In this document: positions 8,699 through 16,040 of the stretch, in pieces
Position numbering within the stretch: the stretch's first letter is position 1
How the letters are laid out: each line of letters begins with the position of its first letter
NCBI GenBank assembly: GCA_934402315.1
Contig: CAKRTS010000003.1
Location: 1 to 64,000 of the forward strand
Reading direction: 5' to 3'
DNA length: 64,000 nt
Origin: an uncultured Acetatifactor sp.
Lineage (GTDB): Bacteria > Bacillota > Clostridia > Lachnospirales > Lachnospiraceae
The notes under the pieces: model-generated
The model's database searches: none
What the model was told of the DNA's origin: nothing
The model's input: the letters and a program-made list of their open reading frames with translations, nothing else
Translations under genes and position numbers: made by a program

Positions 8699-9205
8699 TT
8701 ACTTTGAATCGCTTTTGCTTTTCAGGTTCAGATATTTTTCAATTGCATTCTGTTTTGCAAGAATGATATTAACTTTGTCGTACAGATCTTCAATCATAAT
8801 TTCCGTTTTGAGATTGACTTTATAATCATTTTCGGCACGTCGCCGATCCTTCTCTTCCTGGCGGTTCTGGCTCATCATGATGAGCGGAGCCTGAATAGCG
8901 GCTACACAGGAAAGTACAAGATTCAATAGGATAAACGGGTAAGGATCAAAGGCGTTGGCAGCCAAAAGGACATTGACAATCATCCAGAGAATCAGAACCG
9001 CAGTAAAAGAAAAAATAAATGCCCAGCTTCCCGCAAACTTTGCAATGGTATCGGCGGCCTTTTGTCCCAACGTGTATTTGCCCTGCCCTTTTCCGGGATT
9101 GACAGAGATTTTGCTGTCCGCCAGCAGATTAATGACCTCCTCATCAGTCATATCGTGTCGTATGTCAGTGATGACTTCCTGTAATAGCTTCCGGTTTTCC
9201 TTCAT
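8699..9205 (-). CDS. DUF1003 family membrane protein (168 aa)
   Basis: Recognised by the DUF1003 signature: two hydrophobic helices (about residues 59-80 and 93-112) followed by AAIQAPLIMMSQNRQEEKDR and a helical tail. The family is widespread and of unknown function. The N-terminal 40 residues and the C-terminal coiled region should be cytoplasmic. GGGAGG precedes the ATG. It follows the sirtuin gene by 31 bases on the same strand, so the two are likely cotranscribed, although no functional tie is known. Confidence 0.9.
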   Translation of the reverse strand: MKENRKLLQEVITDIRHDMTDEEVINLLADSKISVNPGKGQGKYTLGQKAADTIAKFAGSWAFIFSFTAVLILWMIVNVLLAANAFDPYPFILLNLVLSCVAAIQAPLIMMSQNRQEEKDRRRAENDYKVNLKTEIMIEDLYDKVNIILAKQNAIEKYLNLKSKSDSK

Positions 9206-9235
9206 AGTATATGCCTCCCTTTTAAGAATAAAACG

Positions 9236-9964
9236 TCACACCTGCGCAAATACCTCTCCGATCGGTGCTTGAATCAGCAGATCAGCGAATTCGTCCCGGG
9301 GAGTGGGAGCTTTATTGATTACGACCAGCTTGTCTCCCTTAAAATAGTCGATCAGTCCGGCAGCCGGATAGACGGCGAGAGATGTGCCGCCGATAATGAG
9401 GACATCGGCATCATGGATATCATGCACAGCGGCGTTCAAGGTCTTCTGGTCGAGCCCTTCCTCGTATAGCACGACATCCGGCTTTACGGGGCCGCCGCAC
9501 TTTTCACAGACGGGAACTCCCGTTGAGTGGAGAATGTAATCCATGCTGTGAAACTGACCGCAGTTTTCACAGTAATTGCGAAGCACCGAACCGTGGAGCT
9601 CCAATACCGTCTTGCTGCCTGCCGCCTGATGCAGTCCGTCGATATTCTGCGTAATGACTGCGCGCAGCTTGCCGGATGCCTCAAGCTCGGCGAGCTTGTA
9701 ATGCGCAGCGTTCGGTTTCGCATCGGGAAACAGCATTTTATTCCGATAGAAGCGGTAAAATTCCTTTGGATTTTTCCGGTAAAAGGTATGGCTCAGAATG
9801 GTTTCCGGGGGATAGTCATACTGTTGGTTGTAAAGTCCGTCCACGCTTCGGAAATCGGGAATGCCGCTTTCCGTGGAAACACCGGCGCCACCGAAGAAGA
9901 CAATGTTATCATAGGCTTCTATAATCTGTTTTAACTCATGAATTGCGTTTTCCTGTTTTGACAT
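9236..9964 (-). CDS. cobB: NAD-dependent protein deacylase, sirtuin family (242 aa)
   Basis: Sirtuins remove acyl groups from lysine using NAD+. The NAD-binding motif GAGVSTESGIPDFRS is near residues 27-41. TQNIDGLH is followed by the catalytic His in ELHGS. Two Cys pairs (CENC and CEKC) form the structural zinc site, and GGTSLAVYPAAGLI follows. Length is normal for a bacterial sirtuin. GGGGG precedes the ATG. It leads a two-gene unit with the DUF1003 gene. A regulatory role over acetyl-CoA enzymes is plausible but not shown here. Confidence 0.94.
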   Translation of the reverse strand: MSKQENAIHELKQIIEAYDNIVFFGGAGVSTESGIPDFRSVDGLYNQQYDYPPETILSHTFYRKNPKEFYRFYRNKMLFPDAKPNAAHYKLAELEASGKLRAVITQNIDGLHQAAGSKTVLELHGSVLRNYCENCGQFHSMDYILHSTGVPVCEKCGGPVKPDVVLYEEGLDQKTLNAAVHDIHDADVLIIGGTSLAVYPAAGLIDYFKGDKLVVINKAPTPRDEFADLLIQAPIGEVFAQV

Positions 9965-10154
9965 ATGGACCCCCTGGTATTTTTCTTTGAATTATTATAA
10001 CATGCTTTGCAGAGCCATACATCAGAAAACGTTAAGAAATAAAAAAATCAGAAAATCTTAAGAAAACTGTCAGGTGCAGCTATTGAGGCAGAAGCTGCAC
10101 TTGTGATATAGTTTATGGGAAGCGTAAAGATAAGTTGTGAAATGCGGGGGAAAT

Positions 10155-10985
10155 ATGAGAAGAGGCCGGGAGCATTTAATTCCTTTTGAACAGAGCAAGA
10201 GAGTAATTCACCTTGACCGTCGCGGGAAAAAGAGTGGTATTTCTGTGTGCGCCTGCATAATGGAAGTATTGGGTGCGCTGTGCCTTTTATATTGTGCAGT
10301 GATAGCATTTGCCGGGTTCGGAACGTGGTTTTTCCTTATATGGGGAATAATGGGAGCAGTGCTTTCCGGTGTCGGTTTTCTGCTGAGACATACGGAATTT
10401 GCGGGAGTGCTGCCGAGAGGACTGAAGCTGACTCTGGCGGGGGCGCTGGGTGTTGCGTTGCTTCTGTTTCTTGTGGTCGAGGGTCTGATCCTGTCAAGGT
10501 TTGGCAGTGAGGCGGCACCGGGGGCGGATTACTGTATTATCCTCGGGGCACAGTGGAAGGATAACGGACCGAGCGAGGTGCTGCGGCGAAGGCTGGATCG
10601 CACGCTGGAATATCTGAAAGACAACCCTGAAACAATGGTCGTGGTGTCCGGTGGACAGGGAAGCAATGAGGTGATGTCAGAGGCGGCGGGGATGAAGCAG
10701 TATCTCATGGCGGCCGGAATTTCCGAGGAACGCATTCTCATGGAAGACAGATCGGGAAATACTTCCCAGAACCTGAAATTCAGTGCCGGGCTGATTGATA
10801 CAGAGAACAGCAGAGTGGTGATCGTGACGAACAATTTCCATATGTTCCGGGCACTGGGCATTGCGAGAAAACAGGGGTATTCTGCCGAAGGACTGTCAGC
10901 CGGCTCTGTGATATGGATGCTGCCCAATAATATGCTCAGGGAATTCTTAGGTGTGCTGAAGGACTTTGTTGTCGGCAATTTATGA
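10155..10985 (+). CDS. YdcF/DUF218 family membrane protein (276 aa)
   Basis: Three or four N-terminal membrane helices (roughly residues 30-115) precede a DUF218/YdcF domain. That domain shows DYCIILGAQW, then VVVSGGQGSNE, ISEERILMEDRSGNTSQNL and VVIVTNNFHMFRA, the usual order of conserved blocks. Family members include SanA and ElyC-like envelope proteins; the biochemical role is unclear. ATG 10155 is chosen because GGGGGA lies five bases before it. An upstream in-frame GTG at 10137 has no good ribosome-binding site. No operon partner other than the small DUF951 gene is evident. Confidence 0.87.
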   Translation: MRRGREHLIPFEQSKRVIHLDRRGKKSGISVCACIMEVLGALCLLYCAVIAFAGFGTWFFLIWGIMGAVLSGVGFLLRHTEFAGVLPRGLKLTLAGALGVALLLFLVVEGLILSRFGSEAAPGADYCIILGAQWKDNGPSEVLRRRLDRTLEYLKDNPETMVVVSGGQGSNEVMSEAAGMKQYLMAAGISEERILMEDRSGNTSQNLKFSAGLIDTENSRVVIVTNNFHMFRALGIARKQGYSAEGLSAGSVIWMLPNNMLREFLGVLKDFVVGNL

Positions 10986-11074
10986 TAGGAACAGGATGAC
11001 GCTTCGGGGAACGCCGGGGAGCCGATGGTTCTTGATACAGCTTTTGACTGTGCTGTGCAGATAGGGAGGATAAG

Positions 11075-11248
11075 ATGGAGATCAATATCGGAGATACATT
11101 GAAATTAAAGAAGCCGCATCCCTGTGGCAGCAGGGAGTGGGAGGTGCTCCGCGTGGGAGCGGACTTCAGGATCAAATGCAAGGGCTGCGGGCATCAGGTC
11201 ATGATCGCCAGAAAGCTTCTGGAGAAGAATATAAAAGAGATTTTGTGA
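11075..11248 (+). CDS. DUF951 family zinc-ribbon-like small protein (57 aa)
   Basis: A 57-residue protein starting MEINIGDTLKLKKPHPCG and containing WEVLRVGADFRIKC, CKGCGH and MIARKLLEKNI. This is the full DUF951 pattern. Its three Cys and one His in CG, KCKGCGH suggest a small metal-binding or OB-like fold. GGGAGG precedes the ATG with good spacing. In Firmicutes members of this family often lie just upstream of rpsF, as here. Function is unknown; a link to translation is only inferred from this neighbourhood. Confidence 0.9.
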   Translation: MEINIGDTLKLKKPHPCGSREWEVLRVGADFRIKCKGCGHQVMIARKLLEKNIKEIL

Positions 11249-11266
11249 TAAAACCGTAGAAAATGC

Positions 11267-11295
11267 TTGAAATCAAGAGCTTTTTATGATAAGAT
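11267..11295 (+). promoter_or_regulatory. Promoter of the rpsF-ssb-rpsR operon
   Basis: TTGAAA (11267-11272), a 17-base spacer, then TAAGAT (11290-11295). It starts 19 bases after the DUF951 stop and gives a leader of about 65 bases to rpsF. Confidence 0.65.
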
Positions 11296-11321
11296 AACTA
11301 TTCGTGATGAATCAATTCCTT

Positions 11322-11340
11322 GCTCGCCAATAAGGTGGGC
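11322..11340 (+). promoter_or_regulatory. Leader hairpin before rpsF
   Basis: GCTCGCC pairs with GGTGGGC around the loop AATAA, using two G-T pairs. It ends just before the rpsF ribosome-binding site. S6:S18 complexes are known to bind rpsF leaders in many bacteria, so this may be the autoregulatory element. I could not match the described CCG-containing motif with confidence. Confidence 0.35.
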
Positions 11341-11365
11341 CAGAGACCAAAAGGAGGTAACAAGC

Positions 11366-11656
11366 ATGAACAAGTATGAATTAGCCGTAGTTGTGTCCGC
11401 TAATATCGAAGACGAAGAGAGAGCAGCAGTTGTTGACAAGTGCAAGGCTCTGATTGAGAGATTCGGCGGTACCATCACAGAAGTGGACGATTGGGGCAAG
11501 AAGAGACTTGCTTACGAAGTTCAGAAGATGAAAGAAGCTTTCTACTATTTCATCAGATTCGACGCTGAGAGTACTGTGCCCGCTGAAATCGAGAGCCGTG
11601 TTCGCATCATGGACAACGTCATCAGATACTTGATTGTCAGACAGGACGAGGCTTAA
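11366..11656 (+). CDS. rpsF: 30S ribosomal protein S6 (96 aa)
   Basis: S6 is a small-subunit protein that pairs with S18 on the platform of the 30S particle. MNKYELAVVVSANIEDEER, WGKKRLAYEVQKMKEA and the C-terminal DNVIRYLIVRQDEA are typical, and 96 residues is the normal length. AAGGAGG lies before ATG 11366. The frame stays open upstream, but the family alignment starts here. It is first in the classic rpsF-ssb-rpsR operon, 19 bases before ssb. Confidence 0.97.
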   Translation: MNKYELAVVVSANIEDEERAAVVDKCKALIERFGGTITEVDDWGKKRLAYEVQKMKEAFYYFIRFDAESTVPAEIESRVRIMDNVIRYLIVRQDEA

Positions 11657-11675
11657 TTAGAAAGCGAGAGAAAGT

Positions 11676-12137
11676 ATGAACAAAGTAATTCTTATGGGAC
11701 GTTTAACGAGGGATCCCGAGGTGAGATATTCTCAGGGAGCCAGCCAGACCGCAGTAGCACGTTTTTCCGTTGCAGTTGACAGAAGATTCAAGCGTGAGGG
11801 AGAGCCCGATGCAGATTTCTTCAACTGTACATGCTTTGGAAAGCAGGCAGAATTTGTGGAGAGGTATCTTCACAAGGGTGTCAAGGTCGTTCTGAGCGGA
11901 AGAGTACAGAATGACAATTATACCAACAAGGACGGACAGATGGTATACAGTGTCCGCATTATGGTTGACGAGATTGAGTTTGCTGAGAGCAAGAACGCTT
12001 CAGCCGGAAATGGCGACGGAGGCTATCATAACAACGGAGGATTTGGCGGTGGAAATAGTGCACCTGCACCTTCCGGAGCCGGAGATGGCTTCATGAATAT
12101 CCCGGATGGCATTGATGAGGAGTTACCATTTAACTAA
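11676..12137 (+). CDS. ssb: Single-stranded DNA-binding protein (153 aa)
   Basis: An OB-fold at residues 1-108 starts MNKVILMGRLTRDPEVRYS and includes FFNCTCFGKQAEFVERYL and KVVLSGRVQ. A Gly/Asn-rich flexible linker leads to the acidic tip DGIDEELPFN, the signature that recruits replication and repair proteins. SSB protects single-stranded DNA as a tetramer. It sits between rpsF and rpsR as in most Firmicutes. Confidence 0.97.
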   Translation: MNKVILMGRLTRDPEVRYSQGASQTAVARFSVAVDRRFKREGEPDADFFNCTCFGKQAEFVERYLHKGVKVVLSGRVQNDNYTNKDGQMVYSVRIMVDEIEFAESKNASAGNGDGGYHNNGGFGGGNSAPAPSGAGDGFMNIPDGIDEELPFN

Positions 12138-12196
12138 GCAAGGTTCGGAAAAATGTTTTCCGGACAGTCTGATTATCAAAGATAGGAGGCATTGAC

Positions 12197-12460
12197 ATGG
12201 CTTACAATAAAGCAGAGAAATCCGATGCGCCGATGAGAAAAAAAGGCGGAATCCGCAGAAGAAAGAAAGTATGTGTATTCTGTGGCAAGGATAATGTGAT
12301 CGATTACAAGGACACAAACAAGTTAAAGAGATACGTGTCTGAGAGAGGCAAGATTCTTCCCCGCCGTATTACCGGCAACTGTGCAAAGCACCAGAGAGCA
12401 CTGACTGTAGCTATCAAGAGAGCTCGTCACATTGCACTGATGCCTTATGTTCAGGATTAA
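12197..12460 (+). CDS. rpsR: 30S ribosomal protein S18 (87 aa)
   Basis: S18 binds S6 and 16S rRNA on the 30S platform. The core [28 protein letters not shown] and [16 protein letters not shown] is diagnostic. Three Cys (C30, C33 and C58) and a His keep part of the zinc-type pattern seen in some S18 forms. A basic N-terminal extension with KGGIRRRKK precedes it. GGAGG precedes the ATG. It is last in the operon and is followed within ten bases by a strong terminator. Confidence 0.97.
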   Translation: MAYNKAEKSDAPMRKKGGIRRRKKVCVFCGKDNVIDYKDTNKLKRYVSERGKILPRRITGNCAKHQRALTVAIKRARHIALMPYVQD

Positions 12461-12468
12461 TTAAAATA

Positions 12469-12510
12469 CAGGTCAGTCGAAGCTGTTTTCGACTGACCTG
12501 TTTCTTTTTT
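12469..12510. terminator. Terminator after rpsR, shared by convergent genes
   Basis: A 13-bp perfect stem (CAGGTCAGTCGAA with TTCGACTGACCTG) and 6-base loop are followed by TTTCTTTTTT on the plus strand. It lies in the short gap between rpsR and the convergent lacI-type gene. Confidence 0.94.
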
Positions 12511-12529
12511 ACATTTTTTCTTTTCCTGC

Positions 12530-13591
12530 TTACATTCCGGAGCGCGCCGGGCCGGTGGAGCTGCGTACTACAAGCGTCGGCTCGATCAGCTGCAGGGGCG
12601 GAAGCTGGGTGGAATTATAAATGCCGTCTACGGTGGCGATCAGCTTTTCGGCAAATTCCTCATAGTTATAGTCAACACTGGTCAGCTTCGGCGTCATCAT
12701 ATTGCAGACGGGCGTGTTGTCGTATCCGACCACGGAAATGTCTTCGGGGATTCTCAGTCCATGCTCCTGAATGCAGTTCATGGCGCCGACGGCGGCAGCA
12801 TCGTTAATGCCGATGACTGCAGTCGGAACATGATCGGACAGCAGGAGCTTTTTCATCCATTCATAACCTGTCTCATAATCATATCCGCCGAAGGTCTCAT
12901 AATATTCGGAATAGCACGGGAGCTGGTATCTGGACAGAATCTGCTTATAACGTCTTCTCTTCTCATAGGAGGAGGCAACACTGTCCCAGCCGCCGAGCAG
13001 GGCAATGTCCTCGTGCCCGAGATCGAGCAGATGCTCCATGACAAGATCCATTGTCTTAATGGCATCAATCCGCACCTGATAACAGGAGGTGCCGTCCAGC
13101 TTACCGGTGAGGATCACGGGGATGGAATTACTGATCTGGTTCACCTTTTCCACAAACGCCTCGTTGGAATGGAGATCGTCGGCACGACCGCCGACCAGTA
13201 TGATGGCATCCACGCGCTGCTCCTCCATCAGCCCGAGCTGCGCCTCCTCAATCTCCTGCTGACCGAGAGAATTTTCGAGCAGGAGTGAATAGCCTGCTTT
13301 CCGTGCAGCCTGTTCACAGGCAACGAAAAGATTCGCATAATAGGCATTTCGCACATCCGCCATGATGATGCCGATGACCTTTCTGCGGGTCTCCGAAAGT
13401 CCTCTTGCCAGAGCGTTTGGACGAAAGTTGTATTTTGAGATCAGCGCCTGAACCGCTTCGTATTTGTCGGAGCGGACGCCCGCATTGCCGGTGAGAACGC
13501 GGGACACTGTGGCGGGTGAAACCCCTGCTTCCCTGGCAATATCATATATGGTAATTTTTTTCCCTTCGAGATTTCTCTTGTCTTCAGCCAT
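12530..13591 (-). CDS. LacI-family transcriptional regulator of the galactan locus (353 aa)
   Basis: An N-terminal LacI helix-turn-helix (KKITIYDIAREAGVSPATV, then SRVLTGNAGVR) and hinge are followed by a periplasmic-binding-fold effector domain with IGIIMADVRNAYYANLF, DAIILVGGRADD, IALLGGWDSV and GVIGINDAAAVGAM-type blocks. Start 13591 is preferred because AAAGGA lies ten bases before it and the promoter -10 box ends close to an upstream ATG at 13624, which would leave no leader. It is divergent from the sugar-transport operon. Two matching TGAAACCGATTTC sites lie in the shared promoter region. It probably represses the operon until a sugar ligand binds; the ligand is unknown. Confidence 0.93.
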   Translation of the reverse strand: MAEDKRNLEGKKITIYDIAREAGVSPATVSRVLTGNAGVRSDKYEAVQALISKYNFRPNALARGLSETRRKVIGIIMADVRNAYYANLFVACEQAARKAGYSLLLENSLGQQEIEEAQLGLMEEQRVDAIILVGGRADDLHSNEAFVEKVNQISNSIPVILTGKLDGTSCYQVRIDAIKTMDLVMEHLLDLGHEDIALLGGWDSVASSYEKRRRYKQILSRYQLPCYSEYYETFGGYDYETGYEWMKKLLLSDHVPTAVIGINDAAAVGAMNCIQEHGLRIPEDISVVGYDNTPVCNMMTPKLTSVDYNYEEFAEKLIATVDGIYNSTQLPPLQLIEPTLVVRSSTGPARSGM

Positions 13592-13630
13592 GCGGCACAA
13601 TCCTTTCCCTCTCAAGACGTACATAACTTC

Positions 13631-13659
13631 ATTATATTACATTTCATCCGCCTTGTCAC
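13631..13659 (-). promoter_or_regulatory. Promoter of the LacI-type regulator
   Basis: On the minus strand, GTGACA (13659-13654), 17 bases, then a perfect TATAAT (13636-13631). An operator-like site lies 17 bases upstream of the -35 box. Confidence 0.7.
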
Positions 13660-13676
13660 TAGCTTGCAGACAAAAA

Positions 13677-13690
13677 TGAAACCGATTTCT
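13677..13690. promoter_or_regulatory. LacI-type operator, site 1
   Basis: TGAAACCGATTTCT matches 13 of 14 bases of site 2 and has the near-symmetric TGAAA-N4-TTTC form of LacI/CcpA-family operators with a central CG. It lies upstream of the regulator's own promoter, so it may serve autoregulation or looping with site 2, 155 bases away. Confidence 0.65.
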
Positions 13691-13715
13691 ACATTTTTTT
13701 GCAGGGACAAAAGAT

Positions 13716-13752
13716 TTTTGCACAAAATACCACCGAGTCATTTTGTGCAAAA
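13716..13752. repeat. 13-bp perfect inverted repeat in the divergent promoter region
   Basis: TTTTGCACAAAAT (13716-13728) and its exact complement ATTTTGTGCAAAA (13740-13752) flank 11 bases. It lies midway between the two LacI-type sites and has no T-run after it. It may be a site for a second regulator or may stiffen a loop. Confidence 0.55.
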
Positions 13753-13794
13753 CAGCAAAATAGACAACGAAACGCATAAAAAGTAAAAATAGCA

Positions 13795-13823
13795 TTGACA
13801 AAATGACCAGATAAATTTATCAT
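13795..13823 (+). promoter_or_regulatory. Promoter of the galactan-type transport operon
   Basis: Perfect TTGACA (13795-13800), 17 bases, then TATCAT (13818-13823). The second operator begins nine bases after the -10 box, a position where a bound repressor would block initiation. Confidence 0.78.
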
Positions 13824-13831
13824 ATATTACA

Positions 13832-13845
13832 TGAAACCGATTTCA
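13832..13845. promoter_or_regulatory. LacI-type operator, site 2
   Basis: TGAAACCGATTTCA has matching TGAAA and TTTCA arms around CCGA. It overlaps the predicted transcription start of the operon, and the regulator gene is directly divergent. This fits repression that sugar relieves. Confidence 0.78.
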
Positions 13846-13881
13846 AAATAAAATACGCTGCGGCGTAAAAAGGAGGAAAAG

Positions 13882-15969
13882 ATGAAAAAGAAAGTTGTAG
13901 CATTGCTCATGGGTGCTGTACTGGCTTTTTCCCTGACAGCATGCGGAAATGAAGATGCACCGGCGAGCGCGTCCTCAGCTTCCGAAAGCAGTGTGGAAGA
14001 ATCCAAGCAGGAATCTGTCAGCGAAGAGAGCACAGAGCAGCCCACAGTTCCGGAGGAGACCGTTGTAATCCGCTACGGAACGCACTGGGTAAATGAACTG
14101 GATCCGAACCATGTGGACGATGTCACAGGCGAGTACACAATGAGTGAAGCGAACAGACAGGCAGCTTTGCAGGCACTGGAAAAGGTAAAGCAGGAACTGA
14201 ACGTGGAGTTCGAGTTCATCCAGTACAGCGGAGATGTCCGCAACGATCTGATGACGAGCGTACTGGCAGGAAATCCCGTCTGCGACCTTGCAAATATCTG
14301 GGGCGGTGCAGAAGGAACCATACTGGCACAGAATGTATTACAGCAGCTGGATGACTATGCAGACCTTTTCGCAGATGACGAATCCTCATGGATGTTCGAT
14401 GACAAGCTGTACGGACATTATTACCTGCTGAACAACAAGATCGTTTACAAGCAGAGATGGCCGTTGATTTTCAACATTACCATGCTGGAGCAGGTGGATG
14501 CGCTGAAGGACGCCGACGGCAATACAATCACCCCTATGGAGTTGTTCCTGCGGGGCGACTGGACATGGAGCACCTTCACCGATTACCTGACAAAGGTTCA
14601 GGCATATTACGGAAACGTTGCGGCTCCGGACGGCTGCTATGCAGACACCGTTCAGGCATATGAGACAGACCACAGATTTGCCGGACTGTCCGCTATGTAT
14701 GCCGCAGGCGGTATGATCTACGGAAGCAAGGGACTTCAGCCGGATTCGGCAGAGTCCATTGAAGGCGCTCAGTTTGTGGAAGACCTGATGAATAAGAAGC
14801 TGTTGACGGATCCCGGCGTTTATGATGATGCTTACACACCCAGATGGTGTGAGGCGGCAGATCACTTCGCAAAGGGCGGTACTGTATTTACGGATTGCCC
14901 CGACTGGTGGATCGGCGGAAATGCTTCCGCATGTGCAGAGCGCGGCGAGAGCATCGGTATTGTTCCCTGGCCGAGACCTGACGGAATGGATCTGGAGGAC
15001 CCTGATTACCAGCAGGTAATCACGATCGGCGACAGCGTAGGTGTACTTAAGGGCGTGAGCGAAGGGAAGACAGAGATGGCTCTGAAGGCATACAGACTGT
15101 ACTGGCAGGAGTACTACAAGGCGCTGGGCGGAACAGAGACCGTTGCTGAATACAAGGAGCAGAGTGCGCTGACAGAGATGGCGGGCATCGGACTTGACAT
15201 CTACAATGAAAAGTACGGCGACCAGCTCATCGAATGCTTTAACTTTATCGGCAACACCCTCGGAGACGACTATGCAGACCTTATGGGTATCAGAGTGGCA
15301 TGGGACGACATCCTCGGCAAGTCCCTGTACGGCGTGGACGGCATGAGCTCCTATGATGTGTCCGTCAAGGCAAACATGAACGAGTTTAACAATGTAATCA
15401 GCAATATGGAAGCAATCCTTGCAAGCAACGAGGTCAAGGATAACCAGAAGCCTTCTATTACAAAGGAGACGGCAGCAATTCCTGTGGGAACGGCATTTGA
15501 GGATGTGGACTGGACACTGTACTTTACTGCAGAGGATTCCGTGGACGGTGTGCTCGATCCTTCGACAGCAACCATTGAGGTGCTTGATGGCTTTGATCTC
15601 AATACGGTAGGCATCTACGAGGGAGACAGCTCTGTGAAGATTCACATCAGCGACCTTTCCGGCAATGAGGAGACCTCAAGACTGAAGGTTGTTGTCTACA
15701 ACCCTGACAACACCGAGGCACCGGTTATCACGGCGAAGGCAGAACTGCCTGCCATCGCTGTTGACACGGACAGCGCGGGCATTAACTGGAATGACTTTAT
15801 TGATTCTGCGGTGGACGCTGACGGACTGGACATCAGCGGCAACATCAGTGCAGATCTCTCTGAACTGGATACAACAACTGCAGGAACCTACAACGTAGTA
15901 CTTACTGTGACAGACTATGCAGGAAATACCGAGAGCGCAACGCTGGAGGTAACAGTGGCGGCAGAATAA
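13882..15969 (+). CDS. Sugar ABC transporter substrate-binding lipoprotein with two Ig-like C-terminal domains (695 aa)
   Basis: A lipoprotein signal with lipobox LTAC and Cys21 is followed by a Ser/Glu-rich linker (to about residue 55). Residues about 55-510 resemble extracellular solute-binding proteins of the CUT1 type, with blocks such as VRNDLMTSVLAGNPVCDLAN and WRGDWTWSTF-like segments. Residues about 520-605 and 615-695 are two DUF5011/cadherin-like beta modules, each ending with a SGNEE- or AGNTE-type strand. Those tails are unusual for a binding protein and may contact glycan or a partner. AAGGAGG precedes the ATG. First gene of the operon, directly after the operator. A hairpin behind the gene may keep its transcript level high. 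Confidence 0.88.
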   Translation: MKKKVVALLMGAVLAFSLTACGNEDAPASASSASESSVEESKQESVSEESTEQPTVPEETVVIRYGTHWVNELDPNHVDDVTGEYTMSEANRQAALQALEKVKQELNVEFEFIQYSGDVRNDLMTSVLAGNPVCDLANIWGGAEGTILAQNVLQQLDDYADLFADDESSWMFDDKLYGHYYLLNNKIVYKQRWPLIFNITMLEQVDALKDADGNTITPMELFLRGDWTWSTFTDYLTKVQAYYGNVAAPDGCYADTVQAYETDHRFAGLSAMYAAGGMIYGSKGLQPDSAESIEGAQFVEDLMNKKLLTDPGVYDDAYTPRWCEAADHFAKGGTVFTDCPDWWIGGNASACAERGESIGIVPWPRPDGMDLEDPDYQQVITIGDSVGVLKGVSEGKTEMALKAYRLYWQEYYKALGGTETVAEYKEQSALTEMAGIGLDIYNEKYGDQLIECFNFIGNTLGDDYADLMGIRVAWDDILGKSLYGVDGMSSYDVSVKANMNEFNNVISNMEAILASNEVKDNQKPSITKETAAIPVGTAFEDVDWTLYFTAEDSVDGVLDPSTATIEVLDGFDLNTVGIYEGDSSVKIHISDLSGNEETSRLKVVVYNPDNTEAPVITAKAELPAIAVDTDSAGINWNDFIDSAVDADGLDISGNISADLSELDTTTAGTYNVVLTVTDYAGNTESATLEVTVAAE

Positions 15970-15978
15970 TCATCATTT

Positions 15979-16017
15979 GGAAGGGGCGGGAGAGCATGGC
16001 TGTGCCCGCTCCTTTCC
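15979..16017 (+). other. Intercistronic hairpin after the first binding-protein gene
   Basis: GGAAGGGGCGGG pairs with CCCGCTCCTTTCC over 12 bp with one bulged T and one G-T pair. No T-run follows. Such hairpins between a binding-protein gene and the rest of its operon commonly mark RNA processing or partial termination. Confidence 0.55.
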
Positions 16018-16040
16018 TATGAATAGGAGAGGAAGCCTTT

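Noticed and set aside
13592..13624. Earlier ATG of the LacI-type gene at 13624
   Set aside because: It would begin at or before the predicted transcription start and lacks a ribosome-binding site; the ATG at 13591 has AAAGGA before it.
14386..15645. 419-residue open frame on the minus strand
   Set aside because: Antisense to the first binding-protein gene with no start signal or domain; a frame shadow.
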